A stretch of 64,000 nt of DNA, taken from the NCBI GenBank assembly GCA_022447225.1, contig JAKVAZ010000011.1, positions 186,001-250,000 of the forward strand, written 5' to 3'. The notes under the pieces are model-generated. The model searched no databases and was not told the DNA's origin. It worked only from the letters and a program-made list of their open reading frames with translations. This document shows, one piece after another, positions 28,124 through 37,600 of the stretch; the stretch's first letter is position 1, and each line of letters begins with the position of its first letter. A program made the translations under genes and the position numbers. This DNA comes from Fuerstiella sp. (GTDB lineage Bacteria > Planctomycetota > Planctomycetia > Planctomycetales > Planctomycetaceae).

Positions 28124-28372
28124 TCACAAAGATGTGTCGGACTCGCGCCTATGGGAACAGTCTCGTTCTGCCCGACCTGTTACTTCCGACATTTTATGGA
28201 CGGCATCCAGCATCAGAGAAACCTGATTGTGAATTGGAATCAGATAATCTTCTTCCACGGTTTGACTGACTGGATCTGACCAGTGTTCTTTGGTCTGCTG
28301 CCAGGTATGTTCCAGTCGGGTGAGAGCATCTGCCAGTCGGGCCGCCGGGGATATAAAGTCTGCTTTTCTCAT
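28124..28372 (-). CDS. Small WXG-like helical-hairpin protein, 82 aa
   Basis: The ATG at 28372 overlaps the stop of the 216-residue gene as TGATG, a clear sign of translational coupling; a GTG one codon earlier (28375) is also possible. The protein is helical with W-S-D at about residues 31-33 (HWSDPVSQTVEEDYLIPI), between two predicted helices, as in WXG100 proteins with Asp in place of Gly. Helix 2 includes HNQVSLMLDAVHKM. The C-terminal 15 residues are charged and probably disordered. A secreted substrate or chaperone partner of the FtsK-like motor is inferred. A 221-nt gap separates it from that gene. Confidence 0.6.
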   Translation of the reverse strand: MRKADFISPAARLADALTRLEHTWQQTKEHWSDPVSQTVEEDYLIPIHNQVSLMLDAVHKMSEVTGRAERDCSHRRESDTSL

Positions 28373-29022
28373 CACGCATCCTTCGATAAATCATCAGTTG
28401 CTGGTGACGGGTCTTTGTCGGCGAACCGTGAGTGAGCGTCCGTTGTTTCCGGTTCAACTGACGAATCACCGTTGCCGGCAGGCGGTTTGGAATATTTTGA
28501 CGGATCTCCGAAGTCGAGTTTCGAAGGAGACCAGTCGGGCAGTCTGACGTCACGGTAGTCGTCCAGATGTTCGACCGCGTTTTGCAGTAGTATGATGAGT
28601 CGCGGGACATCACGTTCCAATGTTTGAATCAACCGGACCGAACGACCGTGATATTCGTCGGCTTCCTGGCGAGCGCTGATTGTCCAGCGTTTGACCACTC
28701 CCAGTTGCTGTTGCGCGAACAGTAACTGCTGTTTGCACTTCTGCAGATGCTTCTGTTCCTGAAAGCAGGTCGGACGAAAATCTCCTGTACGCCGCATACG
28801 GCACTGATGCAGCATCACCCGGGCTTCGGCGTGTCTGCGATCACACAATTCAGACTCTCGTTTCCAGAATCCGGGTCGATTATGTTCCAGCCAGTCAATG
28901 ACGCCGCGTATTTCCGATTCCAGTCGTGTCACGCAGAGTTGCGCTTCTTCTCGAAACTGCACCACAGCCGCGGCAAACCGGCGGACTGCATCAATTGATT
29001 TGACATTAGCAGATTGAGGCAT
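28372..29022 (-). CDS. Helical hypothetical protein of the type VII-like locus, 216 aa
   Basis: Not a family I recognise. Residues 1-165 are predicted as long amphipathic helices rich in Arg, Gln and Glu (FREEAQLCVTRLESEIRGV...LLFAQQQLGVVKRW...LIQTLERDVPRLIILLQNAVEHL), while residues 170-216 form a Pro/Asp/Ser-rich acidic tail that is probably disordered. There is no signal peptide or membrane segment. It sits between the two W-x-D genes, 58 nt after the first and overlapping the second, so it belongs to the same operon. It may be a longer secreted substrate or a cytosolic chaperone. Confidence 0.65.
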   Translation of the reverse strand: MPQSANVKSIDAVRRFAAAVVQFREEAQLCVTRLESEIRGVIDWLEHNRPGFWKRESELCDRRHAEARVMLHQCRMRRTGDFRPTCFQEQKHLQKCKQQLLFAQQQLGVVKRWTISARQEADEYHGRSVRLIQTLERDVPRLIILLQNAVEHLDDYRDVRLPDWSPSKLDFGDPSKYSKPPAGNGDSSVEPETTDAHSRFADKDPSPATDDLSKDA

Positions 29023-29080
29023 GGGCTTCGGGCGAGAGCAAATGAGTTGAGTGCAGGCGAATAATCATCACCATGGGGTG

Positions 29081-29353
29081 CTATTGCTGCTGCAGATATT
29101 CTTCAATGAGCTGAGCCTTGCGGACCAGAAAAGGAATGTAGGCTTCATTCATTTCTACGAAACGTCCTACGGCTTTCATGCTCTGTCGGAAATCTTCGGT
29201 GAATTTGAGGTGTTCCTGATCTCGCCACGTCTGAGACAACGTATTCAATTGACCACCGATTGCGGCAGACCGGTTATTGAGCTCTTCGTTAAAATGTCTC
29301 AAAGCCTGAGCAAACCGGCGCAATTCTGCGGGATCAACAATCGCCTGAGTCAT
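29081..29353 (-). CDS. WXG100-like protein, 90 aa
   Basis: The ATG at 29353 has AAGGA 7-8 nt before it; the longer frame to 29440 is unlikely. The protein is exactly in the WXG100 size range. It forms two helices (6-40 and 47-88) joined at W43-R44-D45, the position of the W-x-G turn, followed by the usual ...F..DF. pattern (HLKFTEDF) on helix 2. There is no signal peptide. WXG100 proteins are exported as helical-hairpin dimers by type VII systems. I see no Y-x-x-x-D/E export signal at the C-terminus. It is first in the operon leading to the FtsK-like motor. Confidence 0.72.
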   Translation of the reverse strand: MTQAIVDPAELRRFAQALRHFNEELNNRSAAIGGQLNTLSQTWRDQEHLKFTEDFRQSMKAVGRFVEMNEAYIPFLVRKAQLIEEYLQQQ

Positions 29354-29680
29354 CAGGGTATCCTTGGTTGAATTAGACAGGTATGTCGGGACTACCGGAT
29401 ACAAACGGAATTCAGGCCCGTTCGTACGCGAAAAACCCACAATTTACCATCTCCTGCCCCTTTTGAAGTCGTGAAACCTTCAACCGGGATCCGATCACAG
29501 CCGTGTAACCGTTACCATGCTTTCGCGAACTTCCGCCAGCGAACAGCGTATCCGTCGATCACTGTGAGATATCGCCGCCGGTGCAGATGTGGATTCCATG
29601 CCGACGGATAGCCGGTAAACTTGCAGCCACAGATGATCGTGTTTTACGTGTTTTGGTCCGTTTCAGGTTGTGATGTGGTT
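29354..29680. promoter_or_regulatory. Divergent promoter region of the type VII-like locus and dadA-like gene
   Basis: About 330 bases between divergent genes. It contains one inverted repeat, TTGAAG-N9-CTTCAA (29463-29483). Promoters in both directions are expected from the gene arrangement but no clear -35/-10 pair was found. Confidence 0.35.
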
Positions 29681-30934
29681 ATGAGTTCTTCTGAGAGACA
29701 TACGGTGGTGATCGGTGGTGGGGTGATCGGTGGGTTCTGTGCGTGGTACCTGCGAAAGACGGGACGGCGCGTGACAATCGTCGATCGCAATGAATTTGGT
29801 GCCGGTTGTTCTCACGGCAATTGTGGTTATGTCTCCCCAAGTCACATTTTGCCACTGACGGCACCAGGGCAGATTCGACGTGGTCTGAAAGGGATGATCA
29901 GCCGGAATGCTGCGTTAAGAATACGGCCTCGATTGTCGCCATCCATGTGGGCGTGGATGTTTAAGTTTGCGAGTCGGTGTAATCGTCGTGACATGGTCAG
30001 TGCCGGACGAGGACGTCATGCGATCCTGGAATCCTCGCGGCGTCTGTATCAGGGAATCATCGAAGATGAGAAATTGAATGTTGAATGGAAGACCGACGGA
30101 CTGCTGTTTGTTTTTCGGGATCATTTGGGATTCGAGAATTACGGTGAAACAAACCGGTTGTTGACGAAAGAATTTGGGGTTCCCGCAGAACCGGTTGAAG
30201 GCGCCGATCTTACAAGGCTCGAACCCGCACTGAAGCCGGGAATAGCAGGCGCGTGGCACTATCCCAATGACGCCCACTTGCGACCGGACAGAATGATGTC
30301 AGAACTGAAACGCATCCTTCTGAATGCGGGTGTGGAGATCATCGGCCAGACGGAAATGAAAGAATTTGTCGGGTCCGGTCAAAACATTACTCACGTTCAA
30401 ACACAGTCAGGTGCGATTGCCGCGAATGAATTTGTTGTGGCGACAGGGCCGCTGACTCCTATGCTGAACAGGGTTCTGGGTTGTCGGATTCCTATCCAGC
30501 CTGGCAAGGGGTATTCGATTACCATGGCACGTCCCCAGGTCTGTCCGCGTTATCCGTTGCTGCTGCAGGAGGCGCACGTGGGGATCACGCCATTTGACAC
30601 CGGCTACCGGATTGGCAGTACGATGGAGTTCGCAGGTTACAACTCCGAACTCAGTCCGGGACGACTGCAGTATCTGCGCGACGGTGCGGCGCAGTATCTG
30701 GTGGAGCCACTGGCGGAACCAGTGAACGAAGAATGGTTTGGCTGGCGCCCGATGACCTGGGACGGGTTGCCTTACATCGATCGTACACCGCGTTTCAACA
30801 ATGTCTGGGTTGCTGCGGGCCACAATATGCTGGGCCTGAGTATGGGGGCCGCGACCGGCAAACTCATGACGGAACTGATCACGGGACAACCACCACATAT
30901 CAGTCCGGAACCTTACAGAATTGGCCGCCGCTGA
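29681..30934 (+). CDS. FAD-dependent D-amino-acid dehydrogenase (DadA-like)
   Basis: The ATG at 29681 is chosen because the FAD-binding motif VVIGGGVIGGFCAWYLRKTG starts nine residues later; the open frame to 29621 adds an unlikely extension. The 417-residue protein is of the DAO/DadA family: GCSHGNCGYVSPSHILPLTAPG, later PIQPGKGYSITM, and the C-terminal FGWRPMTWDGLPYIDRTPRFNNVWVAAGHNMLGLSMG. It oxidises D-amino acids, probably delivering electrons to the respiratory chain. It is monocistronic as far as visible. Confidence 0.88.
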   Translation: MSSSERHTVVIGGGVIGGFCAWYLRKTGRRVTIVDRNEFGAGCSHGNCGYVSPSHILPLTAPGQIRRGLKGMISRNAALRIRPRLSPSMWAWMFKFASRCNRRDMVSAGRGRHAILESSRRLYQGIIEDEKLNVEWKTDGLLFVFRDHLGFENYGETNRLLTKEFGVPAEPVEGADLTRLEPALKPGIAGAWHYPNDAHLRPDRMMSELKRILLNAGVEIIGQTEMKEFVGSGQNITHVQTQSGAIAANEFVVATGPLTPMLNRVLGCRIPIQPGKGYSITMARPQVCPRYPLLLQEAHVGITPFDTGYRIGSTMEFAGYNSELSPGRLQYLRDGAAQYLVEPLAEPVNEEWFGWRPMTWDGLPYIDRTPRFNNVWVAAGHNMLGLSMGAATGKLMTELITGQPPHISPEPYRIGRR

Positions 30935-31211
30935 ACCGCTAGGACTGACTACAGACGTTCCCTGTGTCTGTTAAGGGCAATAGAAACGCAGTAGGGAATT
31001 TGCAATTCCGTTTACATGTTTTGTTTGTTTGGCGTACGGCAGATAAGGATCCTTCGGCGCGCCGTGCGCACTATTCCGGTACGAATTCACCTATGGTATA
31101 CCTTGGGCATCCGGCAGTCAGATTCCCAGCGATGTTTTGAAGCTTCAGGGGGATTCGTCAGTAAACTGACAATATCAGTTGGCAGGATCCAGAATTCGGG
31201 CCAGGAACGTA

Positions 31212-31970
31212 ATGATGAATGATTCATTCCCGCGAATAACGAGCCGTCGAATGCAGTTCGAAGGCGGATCTGCGATCGGTACCAGCAACCGCTGGGAGAA
31301 AAGTCAGTATTGTTCAATTCTGACCCGAGCCGGAATTGTTGGTTGTGGTGTCTACGATATGGAATCGGCTGCGACGTTCGACCAGGCAATTGCGATTGCT
31401 CGGGGAACGCCTGCAAATCCACTGGTTGAACCGGAAGATCTCCTGGATGCAAAGATCGTTGATGCCAGTCCCAGGGCGAGGTCATTTGGTATTGAAGTGG
31501 GAATGACGGGTCGGGAAGCCACTGAAATCATGCTGTCGGTTTATCCGAAGAAGCCGGATGTTGCTGGTTCACCGGTGCACGTCAAATTTCTTGACCACGT
31601 TACGATTATCGTGGAAGACCTGGAACGCAGTCGCAGATTTTATACCGACGTCCTTGGGATGCAGGTTGTGGAGCGTCCGGACTTTTCATTCGACGGAATG
31701 TGGCTGAACGCCGGGGGAACTCAGGTTCATCTGATCCTCGATCATCCCGAATGTGCTGATCCGGGATATCCAAACATGCACGGGGAAACCCTTCCTGGCC
31801 GGGTTCATCACTTTGCTTTTGAGGTCGATGATGCACACGCTGCCGCCGATCGTCTTAAAGAACATGGTGTCACAATCCAGGGTGGCCCGGTGCCCCGTCC
31901 GGATGGCTGCATTCAGGTCTGGTTCTTTGATCCGGACGAACATATCGTCGAAGTGTTCCACAAAGTGTAG
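31212..31970 (+). CDS. DUF1805-VOC (glyoxalase) fusion protein
   Basis: Tandem ATGs at 31212/31215 follow CAGGAA. Residues about 10-115 resemble DUF1805 (YunC-like): GTSNRWEKSQYCSILTRAG, GCGVYD and the FGIEVGMTGREATEIM region. Residues about 120-252 form one vicinal-oxygen-chelate domain: FLDHVTIIVEDLERSRRFYTDVLGMQV, MWLNAGGTQVHLILDHP, HHFAFEVDD and the final WFFDPDEHIVEVFH, with metal ligands His, His and Glu in the usual places. It may be a dioxygenase or lyase on a small metabolite. The fusion of these two domains is unusual as far as I know. Confidence 0.75.
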   Translation: MMNDSFPRITSRRMQFEGGSAIGTSNRWEKSQYCSILTRAGIVGCGVYDMESAATFDQAIAIARGTPANPLVEPEDLLDAKIVDASPRARSFGIEVGMTGREATEIMLSVYPKKPDVAGSPVHVKFLDHVTIIVEDLERSRRFYTDVLGMQVVERPDFSFDGMWLNAGGTQVHLILDHPECADPGYPNMHGETLPGRVHHFAFEVDDAHAAADRLKEHGVTIQGGPVPRPDGCIQVWFFDPDEHIVEVFHKV

Positions 31971-32108
31971 TCTGCACAGATGAATCGGAGATGATGCGAC
32001 AGGCGAGGGGTCTCGGTTGATCAACAGATCTGACTCTTACCTCACGTTGAAATGCCGCCCGGTGACTGTCCGTCCCGAGTCGTCACTATGTGTTTTTGAC
32101 CGTTCATA

Positions 32109-32147
32109 GTCCGAGATTTTAGGTGTAGGAGACACCTCGAATCGGAC
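32109..32147. repeat. Imperfect 39-nt hairpin between convergent genes
   Basis: Arms in order: GTCC, bulge GA, GATT, internal TT, AGGTGT, loop AGGAG, ACACCT, internal CG, AATC, GGAC. That is 14 base pairs with one bulge and one small internal loop. It sits in the ~300-base gap between the convergent DUF1805-VOC and DsbA-like genes, where a bidirectional terminator would be expected, but no T-run follows on either strand. Confidence 0.45.
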
Positions 32148-32268
32148 GGCTTCACCGTTGCTACGCAAAAAAGGACAGATCTCGTGCCTCTGACATGATT
32201 CACGCTGAAGCCGGTTCGTGTTTTATATGGGAAACGTTAATAACCGGGGACGAAGAATCACGGCTCGT

Positions 32269-32883
32269 TTATCTGCGTACGGCTCCGGAATGTTCCAGTA
32301 ACTGCTCAAGCACATCATAAGGTTGAGCACCGGCTGCGGCGTGTTGTCCGGCAACAAACGTGGGGACCGATGTCACACCAAGCTTCCGTGACCGTTCCCA
32401 GTCCTGGTCAACGGCTGATCGATAATGTCCGGTGCTCAATTCGTCACGGCAGACGGATTCCTGCACTCCCATGCCGCTTGCGATTTCAATGAGATTTTCA
32501 ATCAGGGCGATGTTGATTCCGTCTGCGAAGTACGCTTGGAAAAGTCGGTTGTGGATCTGCTCTCCGTCCGGCTGTGTGACCATAAATGCGGCGAATTCCT
32601 GGGCAAGACGGCTGTTATAAGTCATCCTGCGGTCCCCGTATGGCAGACCTTCGATTTCCATCAGTTGTTTCATGCGGACCTGCGCTGCCGAAATATCGAT
32701 GCCACGACCGGCGAACAACTGTTCCAGTGTCATTCCTTCCGTTGGTGTTTTCGGGTGCAGTGGAAAATGGACGAAGCGAATATCGATGTCCCACTCCGTT
32801 CGCAGGCGTTCAATACGCACGGTACTGAGATAGCACCAGGGTCATATGTAGTCAGAAAAGACTTCCAGAACGAATCGATTCAT
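32269..32883 (-). CDS. DsbA/FrnE-family oxidoreductase, candidate selenoprotein (in-frame UGA)
   Basis: From the ATG at 32883 the frame reads MNRFVLEVFSDYI, then TGA (32844-32842), then PWCYLSTVRIERL and on without interruption to the stop at 32269. In this thioredoxin-fold family the active site is DYICPWCYL; the TGA occupies exactly the first, nucleophilic Cys. The rest of the 204-residue protein is fully conserved in character: FPLHPKTPTEGMTLEQLF, YNSRLAQEFAAF, FQAYFADGINIA, and GVTSVPTFVAGQHAAAGAQP with the cis-Pro. I therefore read TGA as selenocysteine (U14-P-W-C). A truncated form starting at a GTG (32820) would lack the active site. Candidate hairpins just after the UGA are listed separately. 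A point mutation (TGT/TGC to TGA) is the alternative. Confidence 0.75.
32796..32837 (-). promoter_or_regulatory. Candidate bacterial SECIS hairpins after the UGA codon
   Basis: Two small hairpins follow the UGA on the minus strand. The first begins 4 nt after it: GGTGCT, loop ATCTC, AGTACC (32837-32821), six pairs with one G-T. The second has inner arms GCGT, loop ATTGA, ACGC (32818-32806), inside outer arms CCGT and ACGG (32822-32819; 32799-32796); its apical loop begins about 27 nt after the UGA, within the spacing known for bacterial SECIS. Neither shows the ideal G in the first two loop positions, so this is a weak call. Confidence 0.35.
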
Positions 32884-32980
32884 ACCGTGTTTCTTTGCAT
32901 CTGACATGTGGAATGATTGTCTTACGTGGACGGACGACCAGACTACAGGCCGGCCTCACTTTCGGCGTCACCGGTGCTGA

Positions 32981-34447
32981 CTACGCCAAAATCCCTTTGA
33001 CGACACTTCCGTGTACATCGGTCAGGCGGAAGTCGCGTCCCTGGTGCCGATAGGTCAGACGTTCGTGATCGATTCCCAGCTGCTGCAGAATTGTCGCATT
33101 CAGGTCATGGATGTGTACGGGGTTTTCCACGATGTTGTAGCTGAAGTCGTCCGTCTTGCCGTATTCGGTCCCGCCTTTGATTCCCGCTCCGGCCATCCAT
33201 TTGGTGTAGCATCGAGGGTGATGGTCGCGCCCATATTTTTTCCTGGACAAACTACCCTGGCAATAAATTGTACGTCCGAATTCTCCACCCCAGATCACCA
33301 GTGTGTCTTCCAGCAGGCCGCGCTGTTTGAGGTCCTGGACGAGGGCATAACATGGCTGATCGATGATGCGACACTGACGCCGGATGTCTTTGGGAAGATT
33401 GCTGTGCTGATCCCACTTGCGGATAAAAATCTGGGTGAACCGAACGCCACGTTCGGCCATACGGCGTGCCAGCAGGCAATTTGCTGCGAACGTCCCGGGC
33501 GTGGAGACGTCCGGACCGTACAGTTCCAGTGTCTGCCTGGATTCACCGGAAATGTCGGTCAATTCCGGAACCGATGTCTGCATACGATAGGCCATTTCAT
33601 ACTGAGTAATACGAGACTGAATTTCGGGATCTCCGACTTCATCGAATCTCTGGCTATTCAGCAGCATGAGTTCATCCAGCATACGCCGTCGCATGGACTC
33701 GGACATACCATCGGGGTTAGACAGATACAGGACCGGATCACCGGTTGACCGCAGGCTGACTCCCTGGTGTCGGGTGGACAGAAAACCGGATCCCCACAGC
33801 CGCGAATACAGAGCCTGTCCCCCGAAACTGCCGTTGACTGTGGAGTGCAGTACCATAAACGCCGGCAGGTTTTGGTTCAGGCTGCCCAGACCATAGGAAA
33901 ACCACGCACCGGTACTCGGACGACCAGGCAACTGACTGCCGGTTTGAATGTAGGTGATTGCCGGATCGTGATTGATCGCTTCCGTGTGAATCGTCTTAAT
34001 CACTGCCAGATCGTCCACCATTTTCCCGGTATACGGTAAGAGTTCACTGACCTGCATTCCACAGTCGCCGTGCTGTCGAAAACGAAAGGTCGATGGCGCA
34101 ATCGGAAAACGTTTTTGCCCCGAAGTCATTGTGGTGATACGCTGGCCGTTGCGCACTGAGTCTGGCAAGTCTCTGTCGAACCAGTCATTCATCATGGGCT
34201 TGTAGTCCCACATGTCCAGCTGAGACGGCGCACCGGACATGAACAGATAGATCACACGTTTTGCCCTCGCAGCAGAGTGCGGCAGACCCGGAAGTCCACC
34301 GGCTGGATCTGCGGAAGCCGCAGTGTTGTCTGCGAATAGCTGAGGATTGACCAGCGAACCCAGAGCTGCGGAACCGATTCCGGTTGACGTTCGGCCAAAG
34401 AAGTGTCGCCGGGTTTCGAGGAGCTCTGTTTCTCGGATGGGATGCAT
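32981..34447 (-). CDS. DUF1501 secreted protein with Tat signal
   Basis: The ATG at 34447 is chosen (frame open to 34471); it gives [30 protein letters not shown] as the start, with a twin-arginine motif RRHFFGR. The 488-residue body is typical DUF1501, a sulfatase/alkaline-phosphatase-fold family: [23 protein letters not shown] near residue 65, a central [15 protein letters not shown], and [10 protein letters not shown]...[21 protein letters not shown] near the end. It is almost always paired with a PSCyt1/DUF1549/DUF1553 gene, as here immediately upstream on the same strand. The substrate is unknown. Confidence 0.92.
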   Translation of the reverse strand: MHPIRETELLETRRHFFGRTSTGIGSAALGSLVNPQLFADNTAASADPAGGLPGLPHSAARAKRVIYLFMSGAPSQLDMWDYKPMMNDWFDRDLPDSVRNGQRITTMTSGQKRFPIAPSTFRFRQHGDCGMQVSELLPYTGKMVDDLAVIKTIHTEAINHDPAITYIQTGSQLPGRPSTGAWFSYGLGSLNQNLPAFMVLHSTVNGSFGGQALYSRLWGSGFLSTRHQGVSLRSTGDPVLYLSNPDGMSESMRRRMLDELMLLNSQRFDEVGDPEIQSRITQYEMAYRMQTSVPELTDISGESRQTLELYGPDVSTPGTFAANCLLARRMAERGVRFTQIFIRKWDQHSNLPKDIRRQCRIIDQPCYALVQDLKQRGLLEDTLVIWGGEFGRTIYCQGSLSRKKYGRDHHPRCYTKWMAGAGIKGGTEYGKTDDFSYNIVENPVHIHDLNATILQQLGIDHERLTYRHQGRDFRLTDVHGSVVKGILA

Positions 34448-34602
34448 GGGTGAACCTTTTTCCGACCACACGAAAACACAAACAACAGGACTGGTGGTGA
34501 CGTTTGGTCTTTCTGAAACATTTGGAACCGGAACTGGACAACGATCAGGACATTCAGGCTGATCGGGTTTTGTTCGCAGTCATGAGTGATTCATTTCTTC
34601 TG

Positions 34603-37600
34603 CTATTCCTTTGTCACTGTTTCACTCAAATTCAGCAGCAGGTGAGTCACCATGGACCAGGCAGCCAGTTCATCAGGATCGAGCTGTTCGTTGCGAGGTG
34701 ACTCGCCGGCCGACAACAGCTTTTCAGCTGCTTTGGAGTCATTTCTGAACTGAGTCAGACTCTGGTGGAACAGACGTGTCAGTGATCCCTGTTCCGCAAC
34801 ATTCGGACGTCGGTTCAATACCGAACGGAAAGCGAATACCGCACGCTCGTCGACGCTGGAATCACTTTCGGTCATCACACGTTCGGCGAATTTACGAGCC
34901 GCCTCGACGTACTGCACGTCGTTCATGAGTACCAGGGCCTGCAGTGGAGTATTAGTGCGTGCCCGGCGAACCTGACACGTTTCACGATCGGGAGCGTCAA
35001 ATGTGGCCATTGACGGGGGAGGAACCGTTCGTTTCCAGAAGGTGTACATGCTGCGACGGAAGAGCTTTTCACCTTTGTCCTGAACGAAGGTGGCGGTGTT
35101 GCTGCCGCCAAAACCGACGGGTTTCCACAGCCCGGCCGGCTGGTACGGCTTAACACTTCGCCCACCAATCGTCTCAGTCAGCAATCCACTCACGGCCAGC
35201 GCCTGGTCGCGAATCACTTCGGCATCCAGTCGAAATCTGGGGCCGCGTGCCAGGAAACGATTTTTGGGATCTGCCGCCAGTTTTTCGGGTGACACATGTG
35301 AGGCCTGTTGATAGGTCGCCGACATCACGATCTGCTTCAGCATTCGTTTTACGTCCCAGCCGGATTCAATGAAGTCCACGGCCAGCCAGTCCAGCAGTTT
35401 TGGATGAGACGGATGTTCACCCTGAACTCCAAAGTCTTCAGATGTTTTTACCAGGCCGGTACCAAAGAACTGCTGCCAGAATCGGTTCACTGTCACACGC
35501 GATGTAAGCGGATGCTGTGGCTGAACCAGCCATTGCGCCAGCCCAAGCCGATTGGAGGGGGCATTTTCAACAGGAGGAGCCAGCCATACGGGGACCGTCG
35601 ATGACACCGGTTGGCGCTTTTCGGTGTATTGTCCTCGTTCCAGCACATGAGCCTGCCGCGGTTCCAAACGGTCTTCCATCACCAGTGTGGCGGGAATCGC
35701 GTTTTCCAGGTCATCCAGTTTGGTTTCGAGGTTTGTCTGTCGTTTCAGTGGTGCGTCCAGCTGTATCCGTGAATCCGGATTTACGTATTTGAGATAATAG
35801 TGAGTCAGTTGTTCGGTTTGTTCGGGCGTTCGTTCGGCATTGTCAATATCCAGAACCTGCTGGATTTCATCCGGAAGCCTGGTGTGATTTGTCTTTGTGC
35901 GAAACTGTTCCCAGGCATACAGAGAACGCTTTTGTTCCGCAGAAAGCGACGGGTGTACGATTCCGGCGGTGTCCCAGTGAACGGTGCCTCCGACCTGTGT
36001 AAAGGCCCAGCCATTGAGTTCGGACCCGAACACCAGGCCCACGGCTTCGGCAGAGACTTCCAGGCGTACCCATTTTCCGGTTTCCGGCAGTTCGCCCATG
36101 TGCCGGTTTGAGGCATCATTTTTCCCGGCCCCGTGTGCTTTGTCCGCTCCCCAGGTGGCACGATGTTCCCACGTGCCGTCATTGAACTGCAACTGCAGCG
36201 TCAGCGGTGGATTTTCAGGATCCAGGTACGCCCAGGCAAACAGTTTTGTCTGCCCCGGAAGTTTCAGTTTTTCGGTCGGGTCGGTGAACAGGTGCTGGGT
36301 GATTTCATTGCTTCGACCGGTACGCACCGCAGATTTTTTGCCGCTGTGTACCGGATGATCAGGAGCTTCCACGAACTGCCACGGAGTGTCACCAGCCGGT
36401 TTTGCCCCGGCTGGTATTTCGTCATCGACCCAGACGAACTCTTCTTCGGTCAGGGCACCCAAAGGTTCCGTCGGCTTCGGATCGGCGTAGTTGATTTTGG
36501 CCAACAGAGTGTCGATTTGACTGCCGGCAGCAGCCAGTTCTTCACGGTACTGCTTTTGGTGCTTCTGCTGCTTCGCCGTTGGAACTTTGACAATCGGGGG
36601 CGGCAGCAGAGCGTTCCCGTCCATGGCTCTTTCGGTGAGGCTGAAGAAGTAGGAGAACAGCTGATAGAATTCTTTCTGCGTGATCGGATCAAACTTATGA
36701 TCATGACACGCGGCGCAGCCGGCTGTCAGACCCAGCCAGACCGTGGATGTGGTTTCAACACGATCGACTGCGTAGCGCACGTAGTATTCATCATCGATGG
36801 AACCACCTTCGCTGGTTGTCACGTTACATCGATTGAATCCTGTTGCAACTCGTTGACTCACTGTGGGGCCGGGTAGCAGATCTCCGGCGATTTGTTCGAT
36901 CGTAAACTGATCAAACGGCTGATTATCGTTGAAGGATCGGATCACCCAGTCGCGATACGGCCAGATCGATCGTTCGTTGTCGAAATGCAGACCGTGAGTG
37001 TCTCCGTATCGAGCGGCATCCAGCCAGATACGCGCCATGTGTTCCCCGTATTGTTCGGAATCCAGTAAACGATCCACAACACGTTCAAACGCCTTGTCGG
37101 ATTCATCAGCGAGAAACTGATCGACATCCTGAATCGTGGCAGGCAGCCCCGTCAGGTCCAGGGTTACTCGACGGATCAGTGTTTCCTTCGAAGCCCGATG
37201 TTCGGACGCCAGACCGATTGTCTTCAGTTTGGCATGGATAAAGTTGTCGATGGCGTTGTTTGTTTGCCGGTTTTCCGTCACCGGCATGATGTTCGGTTTC
37301 TTTGGTGTCTGAAAGGCCCAGTGCCCCGACCATTCGGCTCCGCCATCAATCCATTCTTTGATCAGGCCAATCTGTGTTTCGCTCAGCTTCTTTCCTGAAT
37401 CCGGAGGTGGCATCTTCAGATCAGGGTCATCGGAGGAGACACGCACGAACAACTCACTGTCCCCGCTGTTTCCAGGCACAACTGCAGTCAAACCGGACGC
37501 CAACGCAGTCACTGCCGATTCGTGTTTGTCCAGCCGTAATTCGGCCTGTCGATTGGCTTCATCCGGACCATGACACTTGAAACAGTTGTCGGACAGCAGT

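Noticed and set aside
32269-32820. Reading the DsbA-family gene from the GTG at 32820 as a complete protein
   Set aside because: That product lacks the whole first strand and the active site; the upstream codons encode a perfect family N-terminus with TGA at the Cys position.
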